NCBI RefSeq assembly: GCF_036226685.1
Contig: NZ_CP109009.1
Coordinates: 2,046,001-2,110,000 of the forward strand
DNA: 64,000 nt
Direction: 5' to 3'
Source of the DNA: Streptomyces sp. NBC_00690
Lineage (GTDB): Bacteria > Actinomycetota > Actinomycetes > Streptomycetales > Streptomycetaceae
This document shows positions 1 through 8,349 of the stretch, piece after piece; position 1 is the first letter of the stretch, and each line of letters opens with the position of its first letter. The notes under the pieces are model-generated. The model saw only the letters and a program-made list of their open reading frames with translations, had not been told where the DNA came from and ran no database searches. Both the position numbers and the translations under genes were made by a program.

Positions 1-12
1 GGTTGGCTCACC

Positions 13-654
13 GTGGCGAAGTGGGAGAGCGCCGCCGTCGCCGTGCTCGCCGACCCCGCGGTGCGCCGCTCGCTGGGCAACCGTGACGAGTTGGTGGCGC
101 TCACCGAACAGTTGGAGCCGGAGATCGGCGATCTCCAGTGTGTGCAGAAGGCCCTGCTCCTCCTCGACGAGGAACCGCTGCTGGTCCTCGACCGCGCCTC
201 AGGGCAGGGCTTTCGGTTGCGCATGAGCGGCATCGCCGACAACTACCAGTTGCAGACGTTGTTGGCCGCGGTGCTCATCGGCGGCGGGCATCTACCGGGT
301 GACGCCCCCGGTGCGGAGGCCGTCGCCCTGAGCACCGATGCGCCCTTCGACCCAGGTCGGCAGCAGCCGCCCCATCGGCTCGAATCATTCAACTTCGCCG
401 AACCGTCCGGCCGCTGGATCTGGAGCGCGACCACACCGAGCCGGATACCCGTCGTCGACGGAGTGCGGCAACTGGTCCTGGACGCGCCGGTCTTCCGCCA
501 TGACTACGCGACCGTACGTTTCCTCCCCCGGGTGTCGGCCCGGCTGGCACTCGAAGCGGTGCTGACCCCGGCGGAAGCGGCCCCGTACTTCTCGGGGGTG
601 CGGGAGTTGATGTCATGGCAGGAGGCGAGCCGGCTCGCGGCTGACGGCTACTGA
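13..654 (+). CDS. Conserved hypothetical protein, possibly 5'-truncated by the window edge
   Basis: No recognisable enzyme motif. The reading frame stays open to base 1, so the first in-frame GTG, which has no clear Shine-Dalgarno site, may not be the true start and the gene may begin outside the window. The 213-residue product is soluble, mixed alpha/beta in character, and lacks a signal peptide or membrane segment. Codon use has strong G/C third positions, so it is probably a real gene. It runs tail to tail with the GntR regulator. A type-VII-secretion-associated or other Streptomyces-specific conserved protein is possible, but nothing in the sequence decides this. Confidence 0.6.
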   Translation: MAKWESAAVAVLADPAVRRSLGNRDELVALTEQLEPEIGDLQCVQKALLLLDEEPLLVLDRASGQGFRLRMSGIADNYQLQTLLAAVLIGGGHLPGDAPGAEAVALSTDAPFDPGRQQPPHRLESFNFAEPSGRWIWSATTPSRIPVVDGVRQLVLDAPVFRHDYATVRFLPRVSARLALEAVLTPAEAAPYFSGVRELMSWQEASRLAADGY

Positions 655-757
655 GCCGCCCGGGACGGGGGCGTCGAGCGGGAGGAATCGAGCGGAGGAC
701 GAGCGACCCGACGATCTGAGCACCCGTGCACCGCCGGGTACGCAGCGACGGCGGGGC

Positions 758-1132
758 TCAGTCGCCGTAGACGGCCCGGAGGGCGTCCTCGGCCGCCGAC
801 CGTGCCGCATCGCGGGTGACGCCGAGCCGTCGGGCCCGGTCGGCGAACCCTTGCGCGGCCGTCGCCAGTTCACGGGCCGCCGCATCCGCCGCCGACGCGA
901 TGAACGTGCCGTTGCGGCCCCGGGTCTCGATCACCCCGTCCGCCTCCAACGCGCGGTACGCCTTGGCGACGGTGTTCGCGGCCAGGCCGAGTTCTTCGGC
1001 GAACCCCCGCACGGTCGGCAGTCGGTAGCCCACCGGAAGCGCTCCGGTGCGCGCCTGCTCGGCGATGCGGGAGCGGAGTTGTTCGAAGGGGGCGATGCCC
1101 GAACCGGTATCGATGTCGATCTTCAAGGTCAC
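758..1132 (-). CDS. GntR-family transcriptional regulator, YtrA subfamily
   Basis: A short (124 aa) GntR regulator with an N-terminal winged helix. The segment PFEQLRSRIAEQARTG followed by LPTVRGFAEELGLAANTVAK is the classic GntR helix-turn-helix, and RALEADGVIETRGRNGTFI forms the wing. The C-terminal part is only about 45 residues, typical of YtrA-type members, which bind DNA as dimers and often control small ABC exporters. I chose the GTG reading VTLKIDID because GGAGAG lies about 9 bases upstream; an upstream GTG at 1165 would add 11 residues. No ABC transporter is adjacent, so the target is unknown, though autoregulation is usual in this family. Confidence 0.85.
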   Translation of the reverse strand: MTLKIDIDTGSGIAPFEQLRSRIAEQARTGALPVGYRLPTVRGFAEELGLAANTVAKAYRALEADGVIETRGRNGTFIASAADAAARELATAAQGFADRARRLGVTRDAARSAAEDALRAVYGD

Positions 1133-1354
1133 CGGGTGATTCTCTCCCACCCGGTAGGTCCGCACGGAAGAAATGGAGAGGCGACACGGAACGCGCGCCC
1201 GTAGCGTAACGGCACATGACAGTGATCATCAGTGCGTTCCGAAGCGGCGAGGCCCGCGCCGGGAGTCCAACGGACGAGCCGAGCGACGTGGGCTGTCCGT
1301 TCGGCGATTTCACCGGCCCGCTCGGCCACGAGGCCCGTGCGAAGGAGGTTCGTC

Positions 1355-1870
1355 GTGCCCGCACCCTCGGGTGAGCAGACCGTTGCCGTACGGCTGGTGA
1401 AGGCGGGGACCGACAAGATCCGGTATCCGGCGGTGCTACTCGCCGACGACGGTGTCCATCTGGTGGTCCGGGCGCCGTGGGCGTACGAAGGCGTCCGCGA
1501 CTTCGGGTTCGTACGCTTTGAGCCAGGCGATGTGTTCACCGAGCACTACTGGCGGGATCGCTGGTACTCGGTGAAGGAGGTCCGGACGGGTGAGGGGCGG
1601 CTCAAGGGCTGGTACTGCGACATCACCAGGCCGGCCCTGTTCGACGGCGACGAGCTGCTGGTGGAGGACCTGGAGCTCGACCTCTGGGTGTCGGCGGACA
1701 GTTCCGCGGTGCTGAGGCTGGACGAGGACGAGTTCGCCGCCAGTGGCCTGACACAACGCGACCCCGAGGCTGCCGAGGCAGCCGTCGGGGCGCTGAATGC
1801 GTTGGAACGTACGGCGCTCGTCGGGGCGCTGGGTGGATTGCTGACCTACGAGGGGAGCCGCTTGCGGTAG
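1355..1870 (+). CDS. DUF402-family protein
   Basis: A 171-residue DUF402-type beta-barrel protein. The pattern is the family's: a tyrosine-rich strand region (TDKIRYPA, WAYEGVRDFGFVRFEPGD), then RDRWYSVKEVR, then GWYCDITRPALFDGDELLVEDLELDLWV. DUF402 domains occur in FomD-like nucleotide hydrolases and RNA-associated proteins; the conserved aspartates in DLELDLWV would be metal ligands if it is catalytic. The GTG start at 1355 is preceded by AAGGAGG at ideal spacing; a longer reading from 1232 adds 41 residues without family similarity. Its last 25 bases overlap the convergent acetyltransferase gene. A diphosphatase role is inferred from the family only. Confidence 0.75.
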   Translation: MPAPSGEQTVAVRLVKAGTDKIRYPAVLLADDGVHLVVRAPWAYEGVRDFGFVRFEPGDVFTEHYWRDRWYSVKEVRTGEGRLKGWYCDITRPALFDGDELLVEDLELDLWVSADSSAVLRLDEDEFAASGLTQRDPEAAEAAVGALNALERTALVGALGGLLTYEGSRLR

Positions 1871-2295
1871 TGCAGGCGATCGTAGGGCCCATCCACCCGG
1901 CGCCCTTCCAGCTCGTATCCGTAGCGCGGATAGAGCGCCTGGTTCTCGGTCATCAGGGCGTTCGTGTAGAGCCGGATCTCCGGGAGCCCCAACTCCCGGG
2001 CCCTGCTCTCGGCGAAGCCCAGCAGAGCGCGCCCCAGACCCTTCCCATGGGCCTTGGGGTGCACCGCGACCGATTCCAGGAGGAGGTGATCGTCCTGGGG
2101 GAGCAGGACGATCACTCCCTGTACCGGGTTTCCCACGACGAACACTCGCCCCGCCGCCACATCGGCCGCGTGGTCCGCCTCCATGGGGGCGGGAACGACT
2201 CCGATGCGTTCGATGTAGGGGTGGTAGGCCGCGTCGGTCACGGCCTTCACCACGGTCACATCGGCGGCGATGGCGGGGCGAATGCTCTCGATCAT
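1846..2295 (-). CDS. GNAT-family N-acetyltransferase
   Basis: A 149-residue GNAT acetyltransferase that would move an acetyl group from acetyl-CoA to an amine. The acetyl-CoA loop is visible as [15 protein letters not shown] (the Q/R-x-x-G-x-G/A element), preceded by LLLESVAV and followed by the family ending [14 protein letters not shown]. Its ATG overlaps the TGA of the tctA-like gene (ATGA), so it is translationally coupled as the last gene of the transporter operon. The substrate cannot be read from sequence; coupling hints at modification of an imported metabolite, but passenger genes are common. Its 3' end overlaps the DUF402 gene. Confidence 0.88.
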   Translation of the reverse strand: MIESIRPAIAADVTVVKAVTDAAYHPYIERIGVVPAPMEADHAADVAAGRVFVVGNPVQGVIVLLPQDDHLLLESVAVHPKAHGKGLGRALLGFAESRARELGLPEIRLYTNALMTENQALYPRYGYELEGRRVDGPYDRLHYRKRLPS

Positions 2296-3788
2296 GCAGA
2301 TACGTTACGTCGAGCCTGGTACTGCTTCTTGATCAAGGGCCAGGCCAGCAGGATCGCGATGATGATGTAGACGACCACCGAGAACGGCGTGTTGACCAGG
2401 CCGGAGACACTGCCGTCGCTCAGCTGGAGCGCGCGGCGCAACTGTTGCTCGGCGGCCGGGCCGAGGATCACACCGATGACGGCCGGCAGGACCGGCAGCC
2501 CGTAGCGGCGCATGCCGAAACCGATCAGACCGATGATCAGCAGGATGACCAGGTCGATCGCCTCGCCACCGACGGCGTACGCACCGACTCCGGCGAAGAA
2601 GAGGATGCCGGCGTACAGGTACGGACGCGGGATCCGCAGCAGCTTGGCCCAGACAGGAGCGAGCGGCAGGTTGAGCGCGAGCAGCAGCACCATGCCGACG
2701 AAGAGCGAGGCGATGAGGCCCCACACCAGGTCGGGCTCGCGCTCGAACAGGAGCGGTCCGGGCTGGATGCCGTACTGCTGGAAGGCGGCGAGCATGACGG
2801 CCGCGACCGCCGTGGTCGGCAGACCGAGGGTCAGCATGGAGACGAGCGTTCCCGCGGCGGAGGCCGAGGCAGCCGACTCGGGACCGGCGACGCCCTCGAT
2901 GGCGCCCCTGCCGAACTCGTCCTTGTTCTTGGAGAGCCGCTTCTCGGTGACGTAGGACAGGAAGGTGGGGATCTCCGCACCGCCCGCCGGGATCGCGCCG
3001 AAGGGGAATCCGATGAACGGGCCGCGCAGCCAGGGCTTCCAGGTGCGCTTGACGTCGGACTTGTCGAGCCAGGGGCGACCGACCGGGATCGGCTGCGCGG
3101 CACCGCGGCGCAGGTGCGCTGCGACCCACAGGGCCTCGCCGATGGCAAAGAGTCCGACGGCGACGATGACGACGTCCACACCGTCGGCGAGTTGGAGCGA
3201 GCCGAAGGTCAGACGCTGCTGACCGGTCATCTGGTCCAGACCGATGAGTCCGATGGTCAGACCGATCAGCAGCGAGGCCAGACCGCGGATGCGGGAGGAG
3301 CCGAGCACCGAGGTGACCGCGATGAAGGCGAGCACCATGATGGCGAAGTAGTCCGGAGCACCGATGTCCACGGCCATGTCGGCAATGGTCGGGGCGAGGG
3401 CGACCAGCAGGATGGTGCCGATCAGACCACCAGCGAAGTGACCGACGGCGGCGGCGGCGAGCGCCTGGGAGCCGCGGCCCGATTTCGCCATCGGATTGCC
3501 TTCGATGGCCGCGACCACCGCCGCGCTCTCACCCGGGGTGTTCAACAGGATCGAGGTGGTGGAGCCACCGAACATCGCGCCGTAGTAGATACCGGCGAAC
3601 ATGATGAACGCCCCGGTGGGCTCAAGGCCGTAGGTCACCGGGAGGAGCAGTGCCACCGCCATGGCGGGGCCGATGCCGGGCAGCACGCCGATCGCCGTGC
3701 CCAGGAGGACGCCGATCACCGCCCACATCAGGTTGATCGGCGTCAGCGCTGTGCCGAAGCCGTCGATCAGTGAATTGAGAGAGTCCAT
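2292..3788 (-). CDS. tctA: Tripartite tricarboxylate transporter, large permease TctA
   Basis: The 498-residue large membrane subunit of a TTT-family secondary transporter, which imports citrate-type carboxylates with a periplasmic-type binding protein and a small membrane subunit. The DUF112/TctA signature is clear near the N-terminus ([20 protein letters not shown], then [18 protein letters not shown]), and repeats in the second half ([33 protein letters not shown]). About 10-12 hydrophobic segments are present and the length matches the family. It lies 3 bases downstream of tctB and is coupled to the acetyltransferase that follows. Citrate is the best-studied substrate, but related systems carry other dicarboxylates, tricarboxylates or aromatic acids. 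Confidence 0.93.
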   Translation of the reverse strand: MDSLNSLIDGFGTALTPINLMWAVIGVLLGTAIGVLPGIGPAMAVALLLPVTYGLEPTGAFIMFAGIYYGAMFGGSTTSILLNTPGESAAVVAAIEGNPMAKSGRGSQALAAAAVGHFAGGLIGTILLVALAPTIADMAVDIGAPDYFAIMVLAFIAVTSVLGSSRIRGLASLLIGLTIGLIGLDQMTGQQRLTFGSLQLADGVDVVIVAVGLFAIGEALWVAAHLRRGAAQPIPVGRPWLDKSDVKRTWKPWLRGPFIGFPFGAIPAGGAEIPTFLSYVTEKRLSKNKDEFGRGAIEGVAGPESAASASAAGTLVSMLTLGLPTTAVAAVMLAAFQQYGIQPGPLLFEREPDLVWGLIASLFVGMVLLLALNLPLAPVWAKLLRIPRPYLYAGILFFAGVGAYAVGGEAIDLVILLIIGLIGFGMRRYGLPVLPAVIGVILGPAAEQQLRRALQLSDGSVSGLVNTPFSVVVYIIIAILLAWPLIKKQYQARRNVSA

Positions 3789-3791
3789 CGA

Positions 3792-4331
3792 CTAGAGCAC
3801 CCCCATCAGCGGGCCACCGGGGAGCGGAACGCCGAGCAGATTGTTGAAGAGGTAGTACGTGACCACGGAGAGGACCGCGGCGATCAGGGGGTCTCGCTGG
3901 AAGTGCCTGCTGCCGAGGGCGTAGGCGGCCCCCCAGAACAGGAGCGTGCCGGAGATGGGGAAGCCGATCGGGTTGATCAGGATGGCGAAGCCGAGGAAGA
4001 CACCGGCGAGGAGGAGGACCGTACGCCAGTCGCTCGGCTCGCTCAGGTCGATGTCCTCGCCGCCTTCGGCTTCACCGCGGCCACCGCGCATGACGTCGAA
4101 CGCCAGCAGTGCGGCGATCACCATCAGGCCGATGCCGACCACGATCGGCACCGTGGTGGGACCGATGGGGCCGCGCTGGGCGATGTCGACGTCCATGGTG
4201 AGGGCGTCGGTAAGGACGAGCACTCCCAGGGCGAACAGCATGACGCTGACGCCGAGCTCGGAGTGGTCGCGAAGCCAGGAGCGGTTGTCAGAGGGTCGCG
4301 GGACATGTGTGTGGGTGTCGCGTGTGTTCAC
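3792..4331 (-). CDS. tctB: Tripartite tricarboxylate transporter, small permease TctB
   Basis: A 179-residue small membrane subunit with four predicted membrane helices: LGVSVMLFALGVLVLTDAL, TTVPIVVGIGLMVIAALLAF, WRTVLLLAGVFLGFAILI, and the pair around TLLFWGAAYALGS and LIAAVLSVVTYYLF, ending with LGVPLPGG as in other TctB proteins. A charged cytoplasmic loop rich in Asp/Glu lies between helices 2 and 3. The GTG start at 4331 forms a GTGA overlap with the tctC stop; the upstream extension to 4451 runs inside tctC and is not credible. It probably stabilises or assists TctA in the complex. Confidence 0.9.
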   Translation of the reverse strand: MNTRDTHTHVPRPSDNRSWLRDHSELGVSVMLFALGVLVLTDALTMDVDIAQRGPIGPTTVPIVVGIGLMVIAALLAFDVMRGGRGEAEGGEDIDLSEPSDWRTVLLLAGVFLGFAILINPIGFPISGTLLFWGAAYALGSRHFQRDPLIAAVLSVVTYYLFNNLLGVPLPGGPLMGVL

Positions 4332-5311
4332 AGTCCCAGCTCCTTCAGCACGGTGTCCACGCGCTCGTTCTGCTCCTTGAGGAAGTCGCTGAAGTCGTCG
4401 CCGACCATGAAGCCGTCGGTCCAACCGTTCTTCTTCAGCGATGCCTGCCATTCCTTGGACTCGTGCAGTTCTTCGACCAGGGTGACGAGCTTCTCGCGCT
4501 CACGGTCGGAGATGCCGGGTGGGGCGACGATGCCGCGCCAGTTGGTGAAGTCCGCGTCAAGGTTGGCTTCGCGCAGGGTGGGGGCGTCGAGGCCGGGAAC
4601 CCGCTCGGTTCCGGTCACGGCCAGCAGTCGCAGCTCGCCCGACTTGATCTGGTCCAGGTACTCACTGACACCCGAGACGCCGAATCCGACCTTGTTGCCG
4701 AGGATGGAGGCGAGGAGTTCGCCACCGCCGTCGAAGGGGATGTAGTTGACGTCCTTCGGGGGGATCTTGGCCGCCCGCGCCATCAGCATGGGCGCGAGGT
4801 GGTCGGGACCGCCGGGCGAGGAGCCGCCGCCGACGGTGACCTTGCCCGGGTCCTTCTTCCACGCGGCGATCAACTCGTCGATCGTCTCGTACGGGGAGGT
4901 CTTCGAGACGACGACGATGTCCTGCTCTTCGGTGAGCCGGGCGATCGGGGTGGTGTCGGCGAGCGTCTTCTCGGACTTGTTCGAGTGGACCGCGCCGACC
5001 ACGCCGAGGCCCATCGACATGGCGAGCTTGCCGTTGCCGTGCTCGCCGACGAGACGGGTCAGACCGACCGTGCCGCCGGCGCCGGGGAGGTTGAAGACCT
5101 CGATGTTGTGAGTAAGTCCGGCGTCTTCGGCATTCTTTGCCATCGTGCGGGCAGTGATGTCATAACCGCCGCCGGGAGTATTGGGGACCATGAAGCGCAA
5201 ACCGGGGATCTGCGTGCCGGTCTCGGAACCGTCACCCGCACTGAGCAGGGGCGGCCCCACGAACACCAGCAGCGCTGCCCCGAGCAGGGCGAGGGGAGTG
5301 CGCAATCGCAC
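4328..5311 (-). CDS. tctC: Tripartite tricarboxylate transporter, substrate-binding protein TctC
   Basis: A 327-residue extracytoplasmic solute-binding protein of the Bug/TctC family and first gene of the operon. A signal peptide follows the start (RLRTPLALLGAALLVFVG), and the ligand-site motif NTPGGGYDITAR is intact near residue 40, with VFNLPGAGGTVG after it. The GTG at 5311 has GAGAGG upstream; a longer reading to 5350 puts charged residues before the signal peptide and is less likely. No lipobox cysteine is seen, so it is either secreted or held at the membrane by an uncleaved signal. Bug proteins bind carboxylates in a two-lobed cleft; the ligand here is unknown. Confidence 0.92.
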   Translation of the reverse strand: MRLRTPLALLGAALLVFVGPPLLSAGDGSETGTQIPGLRFMVPNTPGGGYDITARTMAKNAEDAGLTHNIEVFNLPGAGGTVGLTRLVGEHGNGKLAMSMGLGVVGAVHSNKSEKTLADTTPIARLTEEQDIVVVSKTSPYETIDELIAAWKKDPGKVTVGGGSSPGGPDHLAPMLMARAAKIPPKDVNYIPFDGGGELLASILGNKVGFGVSGVSEYLDQIKSGELRLLAVTGTERVPGLDAPTLREANLDADFTNWRGIVAPPGISDREREKLVTLVEELHESKEWQASLKKNGWTDGFMVGDDFSDFLKEQNERVDTVLKELGL

Positions 5312-5428
5312 GTGAGCCGCCTCTCGGTAGGGATGTGTGAAGTGGCCCACATGTTGCCTGTGCGTTAAGAAAGTGTCTCTCTTCCGGAATCAACGGACGT
5401 TGTGGTCATTGTGGTCGCGCCATAGCGT
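5312..5428. promoter_or_regulatory. Divergent promoter region between the tct operon and the response regulator
   Basis: This 117-base gap separates two divergent starts and is less GC-rich than its surroundings (around 5361-5400), as expected for a shared promoter and operator region. A CitB-type regulator typically binds such a gap. I do not see a convincing -10/-35 pair or palindrome that I would name. Confidence 0.4.
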
Positions 5429-6118
5429 GTGTCCGTGATGAATGTGCTGGTAGTGGACGACGACTTCATGGTCGCCAAGCTGCACAGCCGCTATGTGGCC
5501 GCGACCGATGGTTTTAGAGTCGTCGGAGTGGCACACAGCGGTTCCGAGGCTCTGCGTGCAGCTGAGCGACTTCGACCCGACTTGGTCCTCCTTGATATAT
5601 ATCTGCCCGATATGGATGGCTTGTCGGTATTGCGGGAACTGCGGGCCGCCGAGGAGCGGGATGCGACACGGGCCAGCGTGGACGCCTTGTTCATCACCGC
5701 CGCCCGGGACGCCGGGGTGGTACGAGCCGCTCTGCGGGCGGGTGCGCTGCACTACCTGATCAAGCCCTTCAACCAGGCGGCGCTCCAGGAGCAGCTGCGG
5801 CACGTGGCGTCGCTCCGGTCGCGCTTCGACCGTCTCGGTGAGGCCCGCCAGGAGGACGTGGACCAGATCTTCGGCACCCGGCCGCCGGGCTCCCGAGAGC
5901 TGCCGAAGGGGCTCGCCGCCCATACGGCCGAGCTCGTCGAACGGGTCCTGCGGGAGCATCCGGGCGATCTGTCCGCAACCGAGTGCGCGGAGCTCGGTTC
6001 CCTGTCCCGGGTGAGCGCCCGCAGGTATCTGGAGTACTTCGTGGAGACCGGTCGGGTAGAAGTCACTCTGCGTTATGGCGGTACGGGACGTCCCGAGCGC
6101 CGCTATCGGCTGGTGTGA
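5429..6118 (+). CDS. CitB/DcuR-type response regulator, no kinase alongside
   Basis: A 229-residue response regulator. The receiver domain (residues about 4-125) has the acidic pocket VVDDD, the phosphoacceptor Asp56 in PDLVLLDIYLPDMDG, and the conserved lysine in YLIKPF. The C-terminal half carries a helix-turn-helix (DLSATECAELGSLSRVSARR, then YLEYFVETGRVEV) of the CitB/DpiA/DcuR class, which controls carboxylate transport. It is divergent from tctC, so the likely job is induction of the tct operon. In this family a CitA/DcuS-type sensor kinase normally sits beside the regulator; none is visible here within the window. Confidence 0.9.
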   Translation: MSVMNVLVVDDDFMVAKLHSRYVAATDGFRVVGVAHSGSEALRAAERLRPDLVLLDIYLPDMDGLSVLRELRAAEERDATRASVDALFITAARDAGVVRAALRAGALHYLIKPFNQAALQEQLRHVASLRSRFDRLGEARQEDVDQIFGTRPPGSRELPKGLAAHTAELVERVLREHPGDLSATECAELGSLSRVSARRYLEYFVETGRVEVTLRYGGTGRPERRYRLV

Positions 6119-6360
6119 GGCAGATCCCCCAGCGCCGATTCGTCGTGCGGGCCGACATGGGTGCCTCGACGACCGGTTCGGCGAGCGAGGGCGCCCGGAG
6201 CCGTCGAAGTGCCGGGTACCGGGTGCGGGCGACCTGACCTCCGGGCCCACAGCAGGTCCAAGTCGAACGACGAAACAGCCACAGAATGCACCTGACCAGG
6301 AGTTTTGTCTCTGCACAAACGTCTCGACGGAAGTTTCGATACAGCGAAAAGACATGAGAC

Positions 6361-6390
6361 CGCCCCTGGCCGAAGAATCGACCAGGGGCG
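6361..6390. terminator. Hairpin terminator, probably bidirectional
   Basis: A perfect 9-bp inverted repeat (CGCCCCTGG / CCAGGGGCG) with a 12-base loop lies 24 bases past the stop of the leftward PPOX gene and downstream of the rightward response regulator. There is no U-tract, which is usual for Streptomyces terminators. The rest of the 6119-6413 gap shows nothing else I can support. Confidence 0.65.
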
Positions 6391-6413
6391 AAGTAGTGAT
6401 GGCTGAAGGCGTC

Positions 6414-6851
6414 TCAGACCGCGCCCATGTCCGCGCTGAGCCAGTGCTCGGGACGCATGTGCAACACCACTTGGTCGCCGAGTTCCTTGAGGGCGAAGTC
6501 GACATAGCCATCGACTTTTTCCTCGGGAAGGTAACGCGCTGCAATCTCCACCAGTTGCTCATGGGTGGCCGGGGTGGTGTCCACCACCGGACCTTCCACC
6601 GAGACATAGCGCACCGTCGGCTCCACCCGGTCGACCATCAGGGAGAACCGCCCAGCATGGGTGATCAGTCGGTGTTTTCGGGAGTCCCGACCGGTCATCA
6701 CCCAAATGTCGCCGAGCTCGCTGCCGGGTGCGTACTGGTACCAGATCGGCACCGTGAGCGGTGCTCTCCGCTCGTCTCTCTCGGCGACCGCCAGGGCCGC
6801 GATGTGCGGTTCGGCCAGGAACTTCTCTCGCTCTTCGCGGGTCAGGGCCAC
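6414..6851 (-). CDS. Pyridoxamine 5'-phosphate oxidase (PPOX)-family flavin/F420-binding protein
   Basis: A 145-residue split-barrel protein of the PPOX superfamily, which binds FMN or F420. Visible family features are an N-terminal helix with FLAEPHIAALAVAERD, the strand-turn PLTVPIWYQYAPGSELGDIWVMTG, RKHRLITHAGRFSLMVDR and VRYVSVEGPVV. The length fits the Rv1155-like group of small actinobacterial reductases or biliverdin-type enzymes. The GTG start is supported by AAGGAG about 6 bases upstream; the longer reading to 6905 lacks a site. It stands alone with its own downstream hairpin, so no pathway is suggested, and substrate and cofactor cannot be separated by eye. Confidence 0.8.
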   Translation of the reverse strand: MALTREEREKFLAEPHIAALAVAERDERRAPLTVPIWYQYAPGSELGDIWVMTGRDSRKHRLITHAGRFSLMVDRVEPTVRYVSVEGPVVDTTPATHEQLVEIAARYLPEEKVDGYVDFALKELGDQVVLHMRPEHWLSADMGAV

Positions 6852-7114
6852 AACAGCTCCTTCGCTCAGGACGGACGGGTGCCCGATGGCCGAAGGGGGC
6901 AACACCCTTCCTCAGCCACCGCTTAGCGCCTCCTTAAAACAAGGATAAGGATCTCGGACATTCCGCCGTCCGCACCTTCTTCGGGTTTGCGAGGGGCTAA
7001 CTTGCGTACCGCCGAGGTCGATTCGAACAGCCGCTCCACCGGCGCTCGGGATGGCCACTCCCGTACGGGTCGATCCGGTATCCCCCCATAACCCTCGATG
7101 AGGAGAACGACACG

Positions 7115-8113
7115 ATGACCGCTCGCCGCAAGGTCGCCATGGTTGCCGCACTCGGTATCGCACCGATCGCCCTGACCGCGCTGGCCGCCGCGCCCGCTGT
7201 CGGCCACGGCTCCATGAAGGACCCGGTCAGCCGGATCGCGGCCTGCTTCGCCGAGGGCCCGGAGAACCCGGACACCGATGCTTGTAAGGCACTCGTCGCC
7301 GCCGGTGGCACCCAGCCGCTGTACGACTGGAACGAGGTCAACATCGGTGACGTGGCAGGCGCACACAAGACGCGGATCCCGGACGGCAAGCTGTGCAGCG
7401 TCGGCCGTGACAAGTACAAGGGTCTCGACGCGCCGCGCGCCGACTGGCCGTCGACCGCGATGACGTCCGGCAACAACACCTTCCGCTGGCGTGCCACCGC
7501 CCCCCACCGGGGCACGCTGGAGCTGTACATCACCAAGGACAGCTACAACCCCACCCAGCCCCTGAAGTGGTCGGACCTGGAGGCCCAGCCGTTCGCTTCG
7601 GTGACCAACCCGCCGCTGGAGAACGGTTCGTACGTCTTCAACGGAACCGTCCCGAACAAGTCGGGCCGTCACCTGGTCTACTCCATCCTTCAGCGCTCTG
7701 ACTCGCCCGAGGCGTTCTACACCTGCTCCGACGTGGTCTTCGGAGGTGGCGGCGGCAACGCGTCCAACCCGGAGCCCGCCAAGGCTCCGTCGGACGCGGC
7801 CATCGAGCAGGGCGCCGCCAAGTCCGACGTCGACCACAACGGCAAGGGCGGGGACACCCCGACCGAGGTCAAGAAGAACGCCGCCTACACCGGCAGCGAC
7901 AGCGGCTCGCAGCCCGCCGCCGAGGCGCCCGCCGCAAAGGAAGAGGCCCCGGTCAACGCCCCCGAGGTCCAGGGTGCGACCGAGAACCTCGCCGAGACCG
8001 GTGGCGACAGCAACACCACCTACGTCGCGATCGGTGGAGCCGCGGCACTCGCGCTCGGCGCCGCTGCGATGTTCGGCACGACCCGCCGTCGCGCGGCGCG
8101 TAACGGCCGCTGA
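7115..8113 (+). CDS. Secreted AA10 lytic polysaccharide monooxygenase with C-terminal sortase-E motif
   Basis: A 332-residue copper monooxygenase that would oxidatively cut chitin, cellulose or a cell-wall glycan. A signal peptide ends before His31 (sequence PAVG-HGSM), so His31 becomes the N-terminal copper ligand; the second histidine of the brace is His131 in RATAPHRGT. The AA10 domain runs to about residue 215. A linker rich in Ala, Glu and Pro follows, then LAETG at residues 292-296, a hydrophobic segment and an Arg-rich tail: a class E sortase sorting signal, implying covalent wall attachment. No carbohydrate-binding module is present. A purine-rich Shine-Dalgarno site precedes the ATG. 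The anchor makes action on the bacterium's own surface plausible. Confidence 0.92.
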   Translation: MTARRKVAMVAALGIAPIALTALAAAPAVGHGSMKDPVSRIAACFAEGPENPDTDACKALVAAGGTQPLYDWNEVNIGDVAGAHKTRIPDGKLCSVGRDKYKGLDAPRADWPSTAMTSGNNTFRWRATAPHRGTLELYITKDSYNPTQPLKWSDLEAQPFASVTNPPLENGSYVFNGTVPNKSGRHLVYSILQRSDSPEAFYTCSDVVFGGGGGNASNPEPAKAPSDAAIEQGAAKSDVDHNGKGGDTPTEVKKNAAYTGSDSGSQPAAEAPAAKEEAPVNAPEVQGATENLAETGGDSNTTYVAIGGAAALALGAAAMFGTTRRRAARNGR

Positions 8114-8195
8114 TGACCGTCTGACGACGCACTGACCGGTGATGCGCCTGCACGTCCGCCCTGGTGGTGGGCGTGTGGGCGGTGCGTCGTCAGCG

Positions 8196-8224
8196 GCTCG
8201 CCGGGCACGGGGGGCCCGGCGAGC
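8196..8224 (+). terminator. Hairpin terminator after the LPMO gene
   Basis: A perfect 11-bp inverted repeat (GCTCGCCGGGC / GCCCGGCGAGC) with a 7-base loop lies 82 bases past the LPMO stop and before the next rightward gene. It is GC-only with no T-run, as is common in this genus. Confidence 0.65.
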
Positions 8225-8349
8225 ATCAACCCCACCCTCCCCCGACCTGTTGGGCGACCGAGGGGCCCGACACCCGGACGGGCGCAATTCCGCGACCATT
8301 CGGACCCGTCCGGACTGCGCCTTCGCCGCCCCGCCCCGAACGTGGGGCC

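Noticed and set aside
2445..3773. A 442-codon rightward frame opposite tctA
   Set aside because: It is the complementary shadow of the permease gene. Its composition (Asp/Gln/Gly/Arg repeats, no fold) is what antisense reading of a GC-rich membrane gene gives.
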